From assembly GCF_027596085.1 (NCBI RefSeq), contig NC_072451.1, forward strand, positions 7,032,013 through 7,096,012: DNA of 64,000 nt, read 5' to 3'. The notes below the pieces were generated by a model. It was not told the DNA's origin. It saw only the letters and a program-made list of their open reading frames with translations, and did no database searches. Both the position numbers and the translations under genes were made by a program. Positions 12,894 through 27,500 of the stretch are shown here, in pieces (position 1 is the stretch's first letter; every line of letters starts with the position of its first letter). Origin of the DNA: Anoplopoma fimbria. Taxonomy: Eukaryota > Chordata > Actinopteri > Perciformes > Anoplopomatidae.

Positions 12894-15800
12894 CAAAAGA
12901 TTTGTGTTGGTGAAAACGTCATGTGTGGGGGATCTAGTCTCGTGGGTTTCAATGAACTTCCGGTCAGCCTTACCAGTTTACATGTAATGTCATTGAGTGG
13001 TTATTAAGTGTGTGCCATTTGAATTATCCATGATTGCTGCTTGTGTTTTTCTGATGCCATTTCGCCCATGTTTTAAGTGAAGAACCTCTCATGCATCAGT
13101 TTAGCGCCACTGGATCCGTCCTCGGAGTCTGTGAAGTGCCTTTTTAGAGCTTTCATTAAAAACAATGTCCAAATAGAGAGGGCAGAGAGACCTGTAGTGT
13201 GACTTCACAAGGAACGAGTGCTTAGCAAGCTGACGTTAGCATTTAATTCAAAGCACCACTGTGCCTAAGTAAAGACACACAGACACCTCCAACTCCAAAG
13301 AAGGGAGAGCCTATATTTGGATTCTCAGCCGAACAAAAGATGCACAAAGATCCAAGATTATATTCAACATGGGACTCAATAAGACATCCTAACAAGGACC
13401 GCGACAGATAGAATAAGGACATAACATAACGTTCGTCAAAACTGCACTTCAGAAATCTTTCAGGTAGACAGATGACATAACATTGTCCTTGTTTGTGTGA
13501 AAGCAAACAATTATTTCTAATGCTCTGTGCAAGCACCACCTACTGTACGTCTGGGACAGACAGTCAAGAGCCCAGCCACACCCACTTAAAAGACAGTGTC
13601 ATCTTTGTTTGTTCAAACATCCGATCTATCTGTATTTTGTGATCACGGCAAATTGCTGGCTTGTGAATCAGGGTCCTCAGTGACACTATAAAGTTCAATA
13701 TAAATGTGAGTCATTCACTGTATTTTCATCAAGGAAATTGCTGTTTTTGTATTTCTCCTTCACCTCCTGCAATAACTGCTGCGAACATCCCTCCTGCCCA
13801 TCAGAGGAATAGCAGCTTTTGTATTTGACTGCACAGCGAATGCGTTTGTCTGCATGTGTGTGTGTCTAATTGGCCCGCCAAGCGTGGGAGAAAATAATCT
13901 GTTCGGCTGTGCGGTACAGTTCTTTAGGTACGGCAACAAATTGGATTAGCATATGATGCAGATTGCCCATCACTGGAGGCAGATTGGCGTGAAAACGCTT
14001 GACACACCGACAGAACTCGACATGGGGTTCTGAAGGAGTCAAACACATTTCAAACAAATTACAAGTGCAATTAAACAGAGTGGAACTACAATGAACTGCA
14101 GGCTCAATGTGGGATAGAAGTGTTTCATGAAGTTTCCATAATACTGTAATTCAGAAGTTGCATCACATGGCACACATCAAACATCTCATAACTAACAATG
14201 TTGGAAGTTTTCAAATATATTCCAAAGCTACAGAGGTCTTAATAACAACAACACGTATAGCAATGCAGGAGTTATGACACCTGCATTGGATTATGTAGGA
14301 TATTAAAACACTAACAGACACATGCACAAGTGTTGAGACAGCAATGACAGAATATAAATTCTTAATTTGCCCAATATTATTATCATATCCGTTGTAGTTT
14401 TCTGCACATACTGTGTTGCTTTGAGTTCACCCAGCATGTCGCAGTAACACTGTGATCCCAGACAGCCCGTGGAAAAAACATGATTTTCTGTTGCAATATT
14501 TTTGGCCCACATAACAAGCTGAAGCATCACAAAGTTGTGAAATGCTTTGCTTCATTTTCCCTTTTTGATAGCCCGATTGAATAGCATTTTGAAGAGCGAG
14601 CGAAGCAAGCTGTTTATCTGTTACCTCCTGCCTTTGGATGATCATATGCTTTTCACTCGTCGTTAGACTTGAATTTATTTTTTACTTGCTCATTTCTGGA
14701 GGGGGCATGTAGGGTTTGTATAGTGTCTTCAGCCTGACGTCAGTGATACAGCTGATGAGGAGGATATCATTAAGTGGAACTGTACTGAAAGACATATCAG
14801 ATTTGCCTGAAGGGCTAGAGACGGTGCTTTCATTTGATATCATGCGATATGCACAGCTATGCATATAATATAAATCCTTCACCTGAAGTTCAAATGGATT
14901 CTTGATGGGATTTGGATTAAAAGCTGTATCTGTGTGTTCTCCATGGGTATTTATATCAAGGTTTTAAAAACCTAATTCTCCGAGTTCTACATCCACAGGA
15001 GGGGAAGAAAAATGTTATTCTAACCTCTATTTCAAACAGAACGGTCAATTAAGAACTGCATTTTATTAACGCTGAATGTCCAGAAAGAGTACAGATTGGG
15101 TATTAGGAGTAAAAATGACCAAAAGCACAGAGACTAAGATAAGAATGCTTGCAGCTGGCAGGCGGCAACAGAAAATCAAATCAGAAAAGTGGACGGAGAC
15201 AATGAAGAAGACAAGGAGACAGCAAACAGTGTAAAACATGTAACAGAAAATATGCAAACAGATGTATGTAAAGATTATGCAAAGGGAATGAGCAATATTT
15301 TGAATGTAGAGAAGAATGTTAAAAAGGAAATGTTGATCCCTTATTGCCCTCTGCTGGACACAGGTCTCTCCCTCAGTGAAATAAATCAAAACAGTCTGAG
15401 TCATTTCATTCACAAGAAAACGGCTGAACAGATTTTTACAATAAATTATTCAGAGCAAGTTTTCATATTTGAATCCCATTTCCCCAGTTGACTGACTTTA
15501 TGTAAAAATGAATTAATTTAGACTGTTTTCCTATGGTGATTTTGTAAAGATACATGCATGTTTCTCATGTCTTATTACTTTTGTGATGTTCTTCATCATT
15601 CCCTGTGTGCACATTGTTCATTTTCTTGATGTTCTATTGATATTGTATATAATTCTTTACCTTTTCTAATGCAGTTCAAGAAACATTATAAAGGGGGAAT
15701 TCAGCAGTGTTTCTAGTCCTTGGAGGAGAAAATTACAGTCAGATAATAATGTTAATAACATCTCAAGCTCTTGTTTTGTACTTGTGCTATAATGTGTCCT

Positions 15801-18800
15801 GATATGTATTATGTCGTGCCTTGTCCCTAAAGTAAGTATTAAGTCCCAAAAGTAGAGCTGATTTGCTAAGCTAATTTAACGAAAGAATGCAGTGTGAACT
15901 TTTCTAATAAAGAAAATGATGCAAAAAGTAAGACATTGCATAACACATAAGAATGTAATGGCTTATAAAAGGGCATGTGTAAAAACTACACTATTGTCAC
16001 ACAAGACTCTCCCACTTTTAACAAATATATACCTATTCTTCAGGGTTGGAAGCGAATAAATATATAAGCTGCTATACTGGACAATGCATCTAAAAAGACT
16101 GTTTTTAATAATCACAACATCAACAGGGGACAGACATTTTCTCTCCATCGCCGGCCTATATTACTCTGTTTCCAGCTTTCAAGCTGACTTCTCTCCGTCA
16201 CTTAGAATCCATGCAGACGGACTGAAGTCAAGTGAAATCAATTTCAGAGTGAGGTGATACAAAACGATACTGTTGGAATAATTCAGCTTAACTCGTGGCA
16301 GTGAAATAAACTCAAATCGAAAGCCATGCAGAGTTGGGTGATTAGATAATAATGTTTCCCCTGTTGCTCTAGTTATTTATGGTATTTTTGTACAATGTTG
16401 AGTTATTGAAATGTGCGTGCTTAAAGCAAAACAGATGATGTATTCGAACTGAATAAGTCAAAATGTCAGGGAAAGGGTGGGATTGAGACCGTGTGCTTAT
16501 TATGACAGCAAAGCTTCACTGTTAAACACGTCAGAAACTTTAGACCTTATAGATAAAAATGCCATCGTCGGTGTCACCAGTGCAAAGGGCATTATGGGAG
16601 AGGAAGAGCTCAGACAAGGGCTTCAGCTGTTGTTGGCAGTCAAGTCACTGCAGCGTGATAAAAAGCTGTTAACTTAAATTTACTTCACGTCTGTTCAAGG
16701 TGGATCTTTCATTTCTTATATGAAGCAGGGTAGTTTAACGAATTATAATGCAACTTATTTTAATTTTCAGATTTTTTAAAGTTAAATCAGAATCTGCATC
16801 ATAGAAACATTTCTCTGTCAAGTAAATGTAATAGTACAATGTTTTCCTCTCAAGTAGAAGTACACAGTTAGTAGTTGCATATTTGTTAAGTGCTTTGGGG
16901 GCCTTTTAATATTTATTTTTTGGGGGTTCAATGAGTTAGAATAGTAGCATAATTCAATACTTTTCATATCTCAACACCATAATAAATCCATAGCTGTAAA
17001 AGGCCCTTCTAGTTGGGGGCCCCAGGCCCAGGTTGCCTAAATTGCCGAACGGTTAGGTCTGCCTCTGTTTTTCCCCCGTAAACCAGAGTGTATTTCACAA
17101 ATGTTTCTAATTGTGCACGACCGTCACTTGTGGTTGTGATGAAACTATGTCTTGGTAGGTGTATGCTGAGGACCCAAAGAAGCACAGTGTTGAGTGTGAA
17201 GTTGATTGTATGAGCTGTTCTGGGAAAGCTGCAAGCAGCAACACAACAGGCCAAGCATGTAGCGCGTTCTGAACAGGCCTTTTTTGGAATGAGCACTGCA
17301 CTTAGAGTTAATTATATAAGATAATGACTCAAAAACTAATCATCTCAACTTGATGACCTAAAATTACAGGAAGTTGTACACAACAGTATGTACTAAAGGT
17401 CTTGTGTTGTCTGAGCTCTTAAATGGCTTGAGTTCAGTTGACCCGTAAGCTGCAACCAAAACATCCTTAAAAAGCTTTTTTTTCCCCTCATCTGTTTCTC
17501 ATGGAGCTGTAAATGTCAAGCACCTTAGCTGTCATCCTTCAACTTAAACTCCTTGCTCAGTGTTCACTAGAGGGCAATGGTGAGGTTAGGAGATGAGATT
17601 CAGAGCAGTGACCCAGAAGTTCAGGTTCTGAAGCTTTATATCATGTTGCAGGGAACAAAGTGCATACTTTGTATCTCAGACTGCATCTGGAATGAGAGGA
17701 ATTCAGATGGAAGTCAAGGAAACTTGTGATTGTCGTCCACGTTGAAGAAAAGCCTATTGGGAAATAAGAATTGATATGTTTTGATGTCGGATGCAATCAC
17801 GAAGAATAATGTAGAGGAAGTGCAAGCGCTCTGCTATTTAAAGTTTTTGCACCACAGTAAAACAATGAGATCTATTCAGGGTAAATTGTTTGGATCATTA
17901 TGTTGATTTCAGGGAGTCAGTCTGACCTGGCCTCACATGGAGTGAGTGTGTGACTTCAGGAGTATTGTATCCCAACAGTCTCCCGCCTCGGTCCCACGTT
18001 AGAGACCCCACCTTGTTGCTATAAATGCCTCCACACTCTCCAATGGCTACACCATCTGGTGGAGTCAGGGGAACAAGTCCCTCCTGCTTATTCCCCAGCG
18101 TGCAATTTCAGTAGGTCAAGGAACTGTACATTTCCCTCAGGCTGAGAAAAGAAACAAATCAAAAGAGTATTTTTATGCATCACTCTCTAATAATTTGACT
18201 TACTTGTTGTTGTTTTTTCTTACACAACCAAGGACAGATATGTGGGAAGAGGGAGATGAAAGTTAGGACAGAATATACAGAACACAGCAACTCCCATAAG
18301 ATAACAATAAAGCACAGTGTGAGGCTTTCTCCCAGCTCCTTTTCTCCAGATGAGGATGATGCCAACTCAAAACATGAGAAAGGTCTTTTGTATCAACATG
18401 TCAGCTTCAGCATTCATACCATCAAATATAAATGAAAAAAGCTCCAAGTTGCATTCAGAAACCAGACTTGTTTTTGTCAGGTTGGTCTGACCACACTCAA
18501 GAGATATTTAGAGTTGGGAAAACAAACTTTCTGTTTGACTCCATGGAGGCAAAAATAACCAACACAGTTATTTAATTTCCTATACGCCCACTAGACCTAC
18601 CAAGCCATGTTTGATAGACCACCTATGTGTGGAATTAAGGAGGGCCCATACGTTTTAATAACATTTTAAATTCTTGGAAACATGGTTTGTCACAATTCAA
18701 CTTCCTCGTGATGTTTTGTGCAAGCTTGCAATTTCAGCTTTCTTTGTAAAATCCTTTTTCGGTTGAACCACAAATGCCTGATTCATCATTTTCGGTGGAA

Positions 18801-20143
18801 TGCCCTTTTCATCTGCACTTGGGATGGTGAAATATGTGAGATGTTTTTACCCTTTATCAACCATCATCGACATAATCTCTCCGTCACTGCTGGTTAAGCG
18901 CCTTGTGGTTTAAAAAAAACAAGCTGACCTCAACAGTGGAGAACTACTCTTTGGTTTTTATTTGCTTTGCTTTTCAAACGCTGAACCTGGTCTTTGCTTA
19001 TTGATGCAACATCCAAGCTTGTCATCTATTGAAAATAACTAGAGGGCGATGATTGAGCAATCCCATTTCACCTTAATGCAGATAAATAGCAGACATCATT
19101 CATGCGATGCAACTTCCAGCGCATTGATGAACCACAAAGATCCAATAATGGGAACTTCCTGGGTGGCCTTATGGGCCTCTGGTAAATGCAAGGTATGTCC
19201 TGATACCAGTAAAGATAAAGAGATATCTATATGGACCTCCCCACCTCTGAGGCAACCTTTAAGGCTCTCCAGAATGTCACAGTTGATGGGTAATGGTATA
19301 CATTTACACTTAACGACTGTAGAGATCATTATAGCTGATACTCGGGGTTCTAGCCCGGATCTACATGAAGCTCTCAGCGATCACAAGGATGCTTTTCTCT
19401 CCTCAAATCCTCACAAATTGCTAGTTTTTCTGTCCATATGTGATACAGTGAGTGAAAATCCAGCAATAAACTATTTTTGAATGAGATTTTTTTATGATTT
19501 TTAAAGTGCTTTTTTTACCATCCTATCCCATCTTACAATGGCAGGATATTGAGTTGAAAAAACATGCGGCCCATACCTTCCTTATTTTGAGTTCAGCAGA
19601 GTGTTATCCTAATATTTGTAAGTGCTTTTGTCAATAGTGATGTTTCCTGTCTTTCCCCAAATAATCTTAATCATGAGAAATTTGTAAACTAAATCCGAGC
19701 CACAGTGTTTAGAGAACTACTCTGAGAGAATCATTTCAATACGGGCCAGCGGAAAAAGCGAGATTTAACATCTTAACTGAGAGCAAAAAATTCCCTGTTT
19801 TTGGGGAATTGCAATATCGGATATAATTTAGCCTACTGTGTGGTTAATTGTTGTCTGGGCATCCTGCTGGCCGATGTGCAGGCGTTTGATGATGGTCTTG
19901 TTGACCTCTGTGCCTGCATCAGTTTCCAACAGGATATCAAGAACTGTAATGTATATATGTATAAGTTTCACTGAATCTTGAATAATAAAAAATCCTGAAA
20001 TAATGTTACTGTACATCACCATTCAATATTTTTTCTTATTTGTTATATGACCATCTGATAAAATAGAGGCAAAAAAGGCATTGAATAATGCACAAGTTAA
20101 AGGAGCTAATCTGATCGCATTTCTCTAGAATTGTATTAAACTG
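12894..20143. other. Gene-free region
   Basis: No exon, RNA gene or clear repeat was recognised. The longest frame (19,049-19,480, 143 codons) has no recognisable domain and no splice or promoter context; see the rejected list. Confidence 0.45.
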
Positions 20144-20214
20144 ATTCATTCATTCATTCATTCATTCATTCATTCATTCATTCATTCATTCATTCATTCA
20201 TTTATTCATTCATT
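20144..20214. repeat. (ATTC)n tetranucleotide microsatellite
   Basis: About 17 copies of ATTC with one TTTATTC interruption near the 3' end. Confidence 0.97.
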
Positions 20215-21242
20215 GAATAAGTCTGTAATCAAGTATTTCTCGAAAAAAGATATTCCAGTATTATCTTTATCTAAAAACCTGGCTTGTTAGCTTAGCTCGT
20301 CCTAAAACACACTCTAAGGAGTTGGCCTGAAATGAACCCTGTTAGACAGAACTGCTCCCCACTACTCACACATAGTCATATTAGATGAGACCATAATTGC
20401 TAATTTCATGTAATATACAGTGGGTACGGTGAAACATTATTCTTTAAATCTTATTTTTACCCACACTGAGTTGGTCAGGGTACTTCTGTATATTCTTGAG
20501 AAGTAGAATTATGCGGACCAGAACACTACAGCTCCTCTGTGTGTGAAAGCGTCCATGTTATCTGATGTGAAGGGATTGTTTTGAGTCTGTTATGGTTGGC
20601 CCGATGCAAAAGTGTTGTGTAGGAAAACATGATAATGTTTTATCTGTCGCCTGCATGCAAAAGACTGAAATCAGTTACACAAGGCCTATAGTCTGTGTGA
20701 GACCGTTTACCAGCATATCTCTGTCTGACAGGCCTTGATCTGCTCAGCATTCAAACGTTCACTAAGTTTTAGATTTAGCAATCTCACATAAGTAGAATAA
20801 GATGATTTTTTTTTTACCTGCAGAAATGGCTCAAATTATTTCAATGAATGCGCACATGAATGAAAGTATTTCCGTAAATGATTCAAGATACAAATCAACA
20901 TAGCGGATGGAGCTCACCAGCTACCCACTCAGACAGCACACATTGAACATATCAGCCTTTCCAAAAGAAAACAAACCAAGCAGTCCAGTCTGGAAGGTGG
21001 GTTCAACTTGGCAAAAGTCTGTCACAATGACTGGCCCCACGCCTAGGCCGTGATTTATTGACCACATTTGTTCTGTTGCTACTTTATCCCATTGTGCAAA
21101 ATGCTTCATGGAAAAGAAAATGTTGAAGATAACCACTGCACATGCATGCACACCAACATGTACGCATGGCCTTTTGTTTAACAGGAAGTGACCCGAGTCA
21201 CCCATCAGTGAACTGATTGACTTGGATGTTGCTCTATTCAAA

Positions 21243-21522
21243 GATTTATTATGTGTTCAAAGGGTGAATGAAAGAGGAGTGTGAATTGCTGCCTTCTTCT
21301 TGGTGAATTTTCATTTTGGCAGAGACACTGAGAATTCAAATATGACAAGGAAATTAAAAAAATGTGAAGACCCAGAAATCTAATTGATTTATTATGTGTT
21401 CAAAGGGTGAATGAAAGAGGAGTGTGAATTGCTGCCTTCTTCTTGGTGAATTTTCATTTTGGCAGAGACACTGAGAATTCAAATATGACAAGGAAATAAA
21501 AAAAATGTGAAGACCCAGAAAT
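21243..21522. repeat. 143-bp tandem duplication
   Basis: The block starting GATTTATTATGTGTTCAAAG at 21,243 recurs at 21,386 and runs through AAGACCCAGAAAT. The copies differ at about one base in the A-rich run and in a short TCTAATT linker, so the duplication is recent. Neither copy has a recognisable coding or RNA function. Confidence 0.95.
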
Positions 21523-24500
21523 GATTTTTTTCTGCTTGTGGTGACCAATAGGACTTATGTGCTTAAATGCCGATCATCATTTTTAAACACTTAATTCAGC
21601 CACACTACCGTGCTCATGCATTAATGACATGTAAAACTGCCATCCAGGAACAGACAAAACAAATTGCTTAGCGGCATTTGTTTATGTGCTCGGTTTAGTC
21701 TTCAGTCGTATTCACATCCTGAGTCAGAGCTGCTGCAGCAACAGCCTCTTGGCAGTGCTCTCTCATTAACATATAGGTCTCAAACAGCCTTCTGCTCACA
21801 CATTTGATCCCTTTTCAACTGAGGGGCCTAACACCCACGTTGCCTCAATAACTTTTATTCCTCACTAGGGGGGGTTTGGAAGGGAACAGCATTTAAAACC
21901 GTAGTAGATCCTTTCAGTAGCTCAAGATAAAGAGCCAGCATCCCATCAGTGGTTTCAATAAAAAATGACCTTTTCAAATACCGTGAATTTTGTAATTACA
22001 CTTTGTGATATTTATATTCCGCCCTGCTCTCATTCAAAAAAGGTGCAGCGCAAAGGTGGCCTGAAGCTGTCAGAGTATTTTATGTCCCCAGGTCCATGCC
22101 AATTTCAATTTTGTAACCTCATTCTCTGCAAGTTGAAATTAGCACATATCATTTCCAAAATTAGGGGATGTGATTACATGTGCGGGTTGATCTGCATCAA
22201 ATGGTGTGACATTCAACGTAATGGCTTGAAAGCTGCACCCCTCTGACCCCATTAGCCAGGGGGCAGAGACGAAGCTGTGACTATGTTTATTTATCTGGAG
22301 GGAAAGATACGACATGAGGCTCTCCTGCTGCCATATTTGCTAGTTTTCCTGTGTGACAGTATTAGGTACTGTTGCTACGCCTGCCAAACTTTCCTCTCTA
22401 GCATGTCACATATGCAGTTTAAAATAACAACAGCAGCAGATCAATCATTCAGAATTCTTTGTTATTTTTTAAACAATCTTCTATTCAATGTTTCTATTGA
22501 ATAGAAGATTGACAGACCAGCTGTTCCCTCCAGGAAAGGTGTCTATTGAATGGTCAATATGCTGGAGGCTAATTTGGTTGCCGACTGATCACTAGAGATT
22601 AACGAGAAAGCACCTGGCCATGCAGGCAATTAACATTTCAGCATTAGCCTTGGGATGGTTTTAAACAAGCACCACTAATTTGACAATCCTGGGGTATACG
22701 GAAGGTTTGAGTCTTTCGAAAGATAAATCTAATAAAGTGCACCATTCCCAAGAGAGGAGTCCCCTAAACCCCTTGTGGAAAATGGATCACGCTTGAGTAA
22801 ACTAGCTTAAAGGGGGAAGTGTTGGTCAGGTTACAAGTCTGTTTTGTAACAGGGCCTCGGTCTGGGCAGTTGAGCAGCAGCCCAGGATTTCCTAAAGCAG
22901 AGAGCATTAACACAGCTTTCACTGTTCGACCTGTCAGCAGCCTTCCTGACATCTTGGCAAAGTCTAGAGCTCAGCTCATGAATTGCTGCGCACGATTGCA
23001 TATCGAGTCATTGCTTTCAAAAATGGATAGAGTGGCATAGCAGCGAGGCCGTTCACGTCAGATATCTTGAGAGATAAGTGCTCCTTAAAAAGTGTCAATG
23101 TTGTGGTAATGTGGGAGCCTACGGTGCTGCTCTCCATCCAAGAAATGGAAAAAAGAACAACTGTTCTTCTACCAAGTTGGCCTAGTGGGTTTATTGGCAC
23201 GGTTTTGTGCCAGTGGCAGTGAATGGGCAGGCCTATTCCTATGCAGCTGCACAACTCAGCTGTTAAATGAATTTCAGGTGGAGGGATAGTCACTTGCAGT
23301 TGGAGGATATAAACTCACCCAGAGATTTTTAAGAGGACCAAATGTGGCAACTTGGTTCTGATTCATTTGTAGGAAGCTTCACTTTCCTGTTAATGCCGTC
23401 TTGTTATTGCTTTCACCACTAGTTTATACTTCAATATCAGCTATTTAATAATCTTTCAGGTTCCTCTGTTTGTTTCCTATATGTCAAAACAACTGACAAT
23501 CCTCGAAAGCACAAACAAACATACCTTGAGCTACCCCTAAGCAGTATCTGCCGCCTGCTGACTAATGCAGCCTCCGCTCACTAGGGGGGACAATACAATA
23601 CAATACTCACAATGCAGGGAAGTAGCTCACAGATTATTTCCTTCCCTTGATAAGGCAGTAGCTTCTACAGAACAGGAGACAGGAGAGTCAATTTTCTATC
23701 GCAAGGGACCAGCACTGTCTGAGAAGATCCTGTGCGTTTGGCGTCAACACCTGCCCCCGTTGCCACCCATGATTTCCCCCGTCAGTTCCCAGTCGACCTC
23801 CCACTGATTGTCAGCCCAGATTTAACGCTGACACTCTAGGAAATGCTTGCTGTGATATAATTGTCTCTTTGTGGTTCTGGGAGGAGGGCACAGAGTACAC
23901 ACAGTAACTGCTTTATTTTTTTTACGCAATCAGGAATGGTCACTTAGTAAGCGTCAAGGTTTCAAGTAAAGTACCGAGAGCCATGTAGACTAAATTGTTC
24001 GGCTTGGCACAGCTTTTTAAAGATTTATTGGTAAATATATTTCATAAATTGAATTAAAGCAATGAACACATGCATCCTCAGAGGTAATGCAAAGATTGCT
24101 GAATTTAAAGAGGTACTGCACCCCAAAATCTAAAACGCCTCTCATTAACAGATGTCCATAAATATGTTCTCAAACCACTTCCCCTGTCAATTCCTATGTT
24201 CAGTTTTTTGCATGCACTCATGATGTAGCTTGGTCATTTATGTTACCTCCGCCGGATCTTAAGAACTGTGGAGCATAATGCACACACACGCGCGAGTGTT
24301 TTTACGATTAGAGTCACTGTACATAATAGCTTACTGTAATATTTTATTAATCCCTTAAGGGCAGTAGTGTTTGCATGTACGTCAGGCCAGGAGCTGGCAG
24401 GGATGTGGGGCTTTCTAAAGCCACTCCCGTTTATTACCACACATGCTCCCATCCCTTTCCCTGTGTAGTTCAAGGACAGTTCCTCTATCCACGAGGTCAA

Positions 24501-27500
24501 TCAGAGGAACCTGCCTCCCAAAAGTGACTCCGTCCCTCATCCAGGAGCTACTGACAATACTGTCTTTGATCATTACCACAAATCTGGTTTAGAGAATGGG
24601 ACACTGTCCAGCACTCCAGTCGGCCAGCATTCCACGACATTGTTCTAGCCACACATTTTTACCACATCAAAGACCTTGATGTCCATCACCAAATGATTAT
24701 CACAGGGACAGGATTTCTTGGAGAAGCTTGTGGACATGGGAAGGTAAAGAGAGGTGCTTTCTCACTTTCAGAACGCCTGCAGAATTGTCTTTGTGTAATG
24801 AGGAAGAAGTGGGTGGAGTCATGCAGACACGCAGGGTTACATTTATCATAGATATGATTAAAGATACACATTAATTTAAATCATATACATCATATACCAT
24901 TTTTGTCATAATGCACAAAATACTTGTGGACAGCCTCAATGTTTTTTAATGATCAGTACTCCTCATACATAACTATAAATCATCATATAAATCAAACATA
25001 TCCTAACAGTGACTGACACAACGTCACATAAGTTAGTCCAAAGAGGAAACTGCAGCCCTGTTCAAACATAAACTGCTGCTAAATTTAATCTGAATCCTGG
25101 CTGACATTTCAGTTCATCATTTCACCAGATAGCATTATTTAGTCTTGTTCAGTCTATTTATCTTGGGTGAGGCTGAACAGGGATCTTTTCCAATTCTTCC
25201 TTTTTATGAAAACAAGAACAATTCTGATGCACATCCCCTCATGGGAAAAAAAGAAACCATTCAAGGGGGAGAAAACTCTGACGTGACTTTCTTTTTGATC
25301 TCTTGCTGCAACCAAGATGTCATGTCAGAATACATCTGCATCCCAATTCCATGTACTTTTTTACTCAGGTGGCTGAAGTCCTCTCCAGCCGCCTCCCCAC
25401 TCAGACCAACAATGGTGAGGGCCTTAATGTAGCCTTGGCAACAAATTGCTCCAAAAAGCATAAAGATTAATTTATTTGTGGGCCCCTTTGTACTGTGTGC
25501 ATTACATGTTGAAATTATGAGCAAAATGATAAAACTGGCAAATTATAATTCATCAATTCAGCGATAAAAGGTTATAGTGAATGCGTGTTAATGGTGTAAA
25601 AGACTAACTAGAAATAAAGTTATAAAGACTCAATTGCTGTAAAAAAAAAAAAAGCATATTGTTTAGTTAAGTTCAACTTTTTATTACCACATAAGGACCA
25701 ATAAATCATGACTAAATAGCAGATATTGGTCACTACAAGACCAGTTTCTTTTAATGATGTAAAGAGGCAATTTTCCGAAAAGGCCAATACAAATATACCA
25801 TATAAGGGTGCCTTTGAAAATGAAACACTCAACCTCTGTTGCCTTGAAAGATTCCAGCACCTTAGCAAAGATTAAGTCGGGTGGAGCTGTGGTCATCCAA
25901 CGTTAGGATATTATACTAGAAGATTTGTAGTTTGCTTCAAAACATGCAGGGGCACTTTGAGACAACTTTTTGTATGAGTAGATGCAGTTTTCTCTTATAT
26001 ATACAAATTCAGGGACACATTGCTAACATTGGATGCTTAAAGTGTGTCAATGACTTAAACCAGGCTCCCTAAAGTCTCCATGAAGAAGAGCACGACAAAC
26101 ATTTTACAACCCTCTTCCAAGTTCAGGGCATAAGTGTTGCGATACTAAAAAGATTTTGGGTGAAATAACACGAGATGTAGATTTTGGTATTTCCTATCCA
26201 ACCAAAAACCCTAAAACAAATACAAAGAGAATGTAAAACACATGTACATATACTTCTGAGACCTTTTTCAGAAAGCTGTCTGGCTAGGGGGATTCAGTTA
26301 TTTCATATGCGGAGGCATGTTGATGGTGTATTAATTTATTTCAGTATTGAACTCTATACTATAACTGGTTAGTTGCTGCTCTTTGTGTGATTATTTGTTC
26401 TTATCTATCCTTGGTTCGTCTCTCTGGACTGCAGTTATTTCCTGCAAGTGCTCTGGTCATTTTTTTATATCTCTTTCATTTTCAACGGACTTCATCTTTG
26501 TCTGCATTTGCGTCCAAACTCTCATGGTCATGCCTTTTGTCTCCTCTCTTCTAAGATCTTTGCCTCCCAATGGGCTTGCATGACCTGCTTGTGCTGACTC
26601 TGCCACTGGTTTTGCGTCGCCGTTTGATCACGCTTCCTCCACCTCAGAAGTATCTCGATCCTGTGTGGTCACTGCTGATAGCCATTCCTTATGTTGTTGT
26701 TTCCTTGTGCTCAGCATTTGTTGATAGGTGAAACCTGCTGCACATCCTGACGCAGTTGGAACATAAGGCTGAGTGCCAACCTGTAATCTGTCTGGATCTA
26801 TGAGTGTTTTCAGGAGCAATACATTATACTTCAGCCTTTCGTATTACCTCATTTTAAGGTCACTCACAGTGTTTTGCTCAGTCTTGCAGTGGCGGTCTCT
26901 TATAGCCTCCACCCATGTCTTTACCCGCACTTCATATAGTGATATTTGACAATCAGAAACACTCAATCTGGTAAAACTGATCCTGGAAACCTGACTGGCT
27001 AGTAGCAAAAATCCATGGATCAAGTTCAGTCCTTGTTCTCGATATTTCTTTCAACAAACTCATGCTATCCAATCTTTTTGAATCATTACTGGGTTCTGGT
27101 TCCCCATCATGGAACCAGAATGTTTCATGATCACAGGTGTTCGAGACCTGCGTTTGTGTCTTAAAGTGATGTTGAGTTACTTTGAAGTTGCGCTTTTTCC
27201 GTACTTATGTTACATTGTTTACATTTTACTTAGTTTATGTACTTAGTTTAAGCTTAGTGGTTTTGTTGCCTGAACCTAAGCTAGTTTGAATTCACAAGCG
27301 TCATAGTTCGACTCGATGGTCTTCCCATTGCGTTAGAAACTGACCCTTAGGGCTCCAGACCATGTGTGAATGTGTAACAATTGGGAGCTTCAGAATGTGA
27401 CAAGTTGGGATCAGAACGTGTTTGGCCGAGACAACATTCCTCCAAACACACTGAAGGTGGACTTTTGCAGAGAAAAACTCAACCGTCAATTTTACTAATG

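Noticed and set aside
15066..15491. Overlapping frames of 100 and 115 codons on opposite strands
   Set aside because: No recognisable protein features, lysine- and phenylalanine-rich as expected of AT-rich noise.
19049..19480. 143-codon open frame, the longest in the gene desert apart from repeats
   Set aside because: No recognisable domain, no promoter or splice context, and a length reachable by chance. A homologue in any other fish would reverse this.
22474..22511. Hairpin considered as a miRNA precursor or terminator
   Set aside because: The stem is only 16 bp, too short for a typical precursor, and hairpin terminators do not apply to vertebrate Pol II genes.
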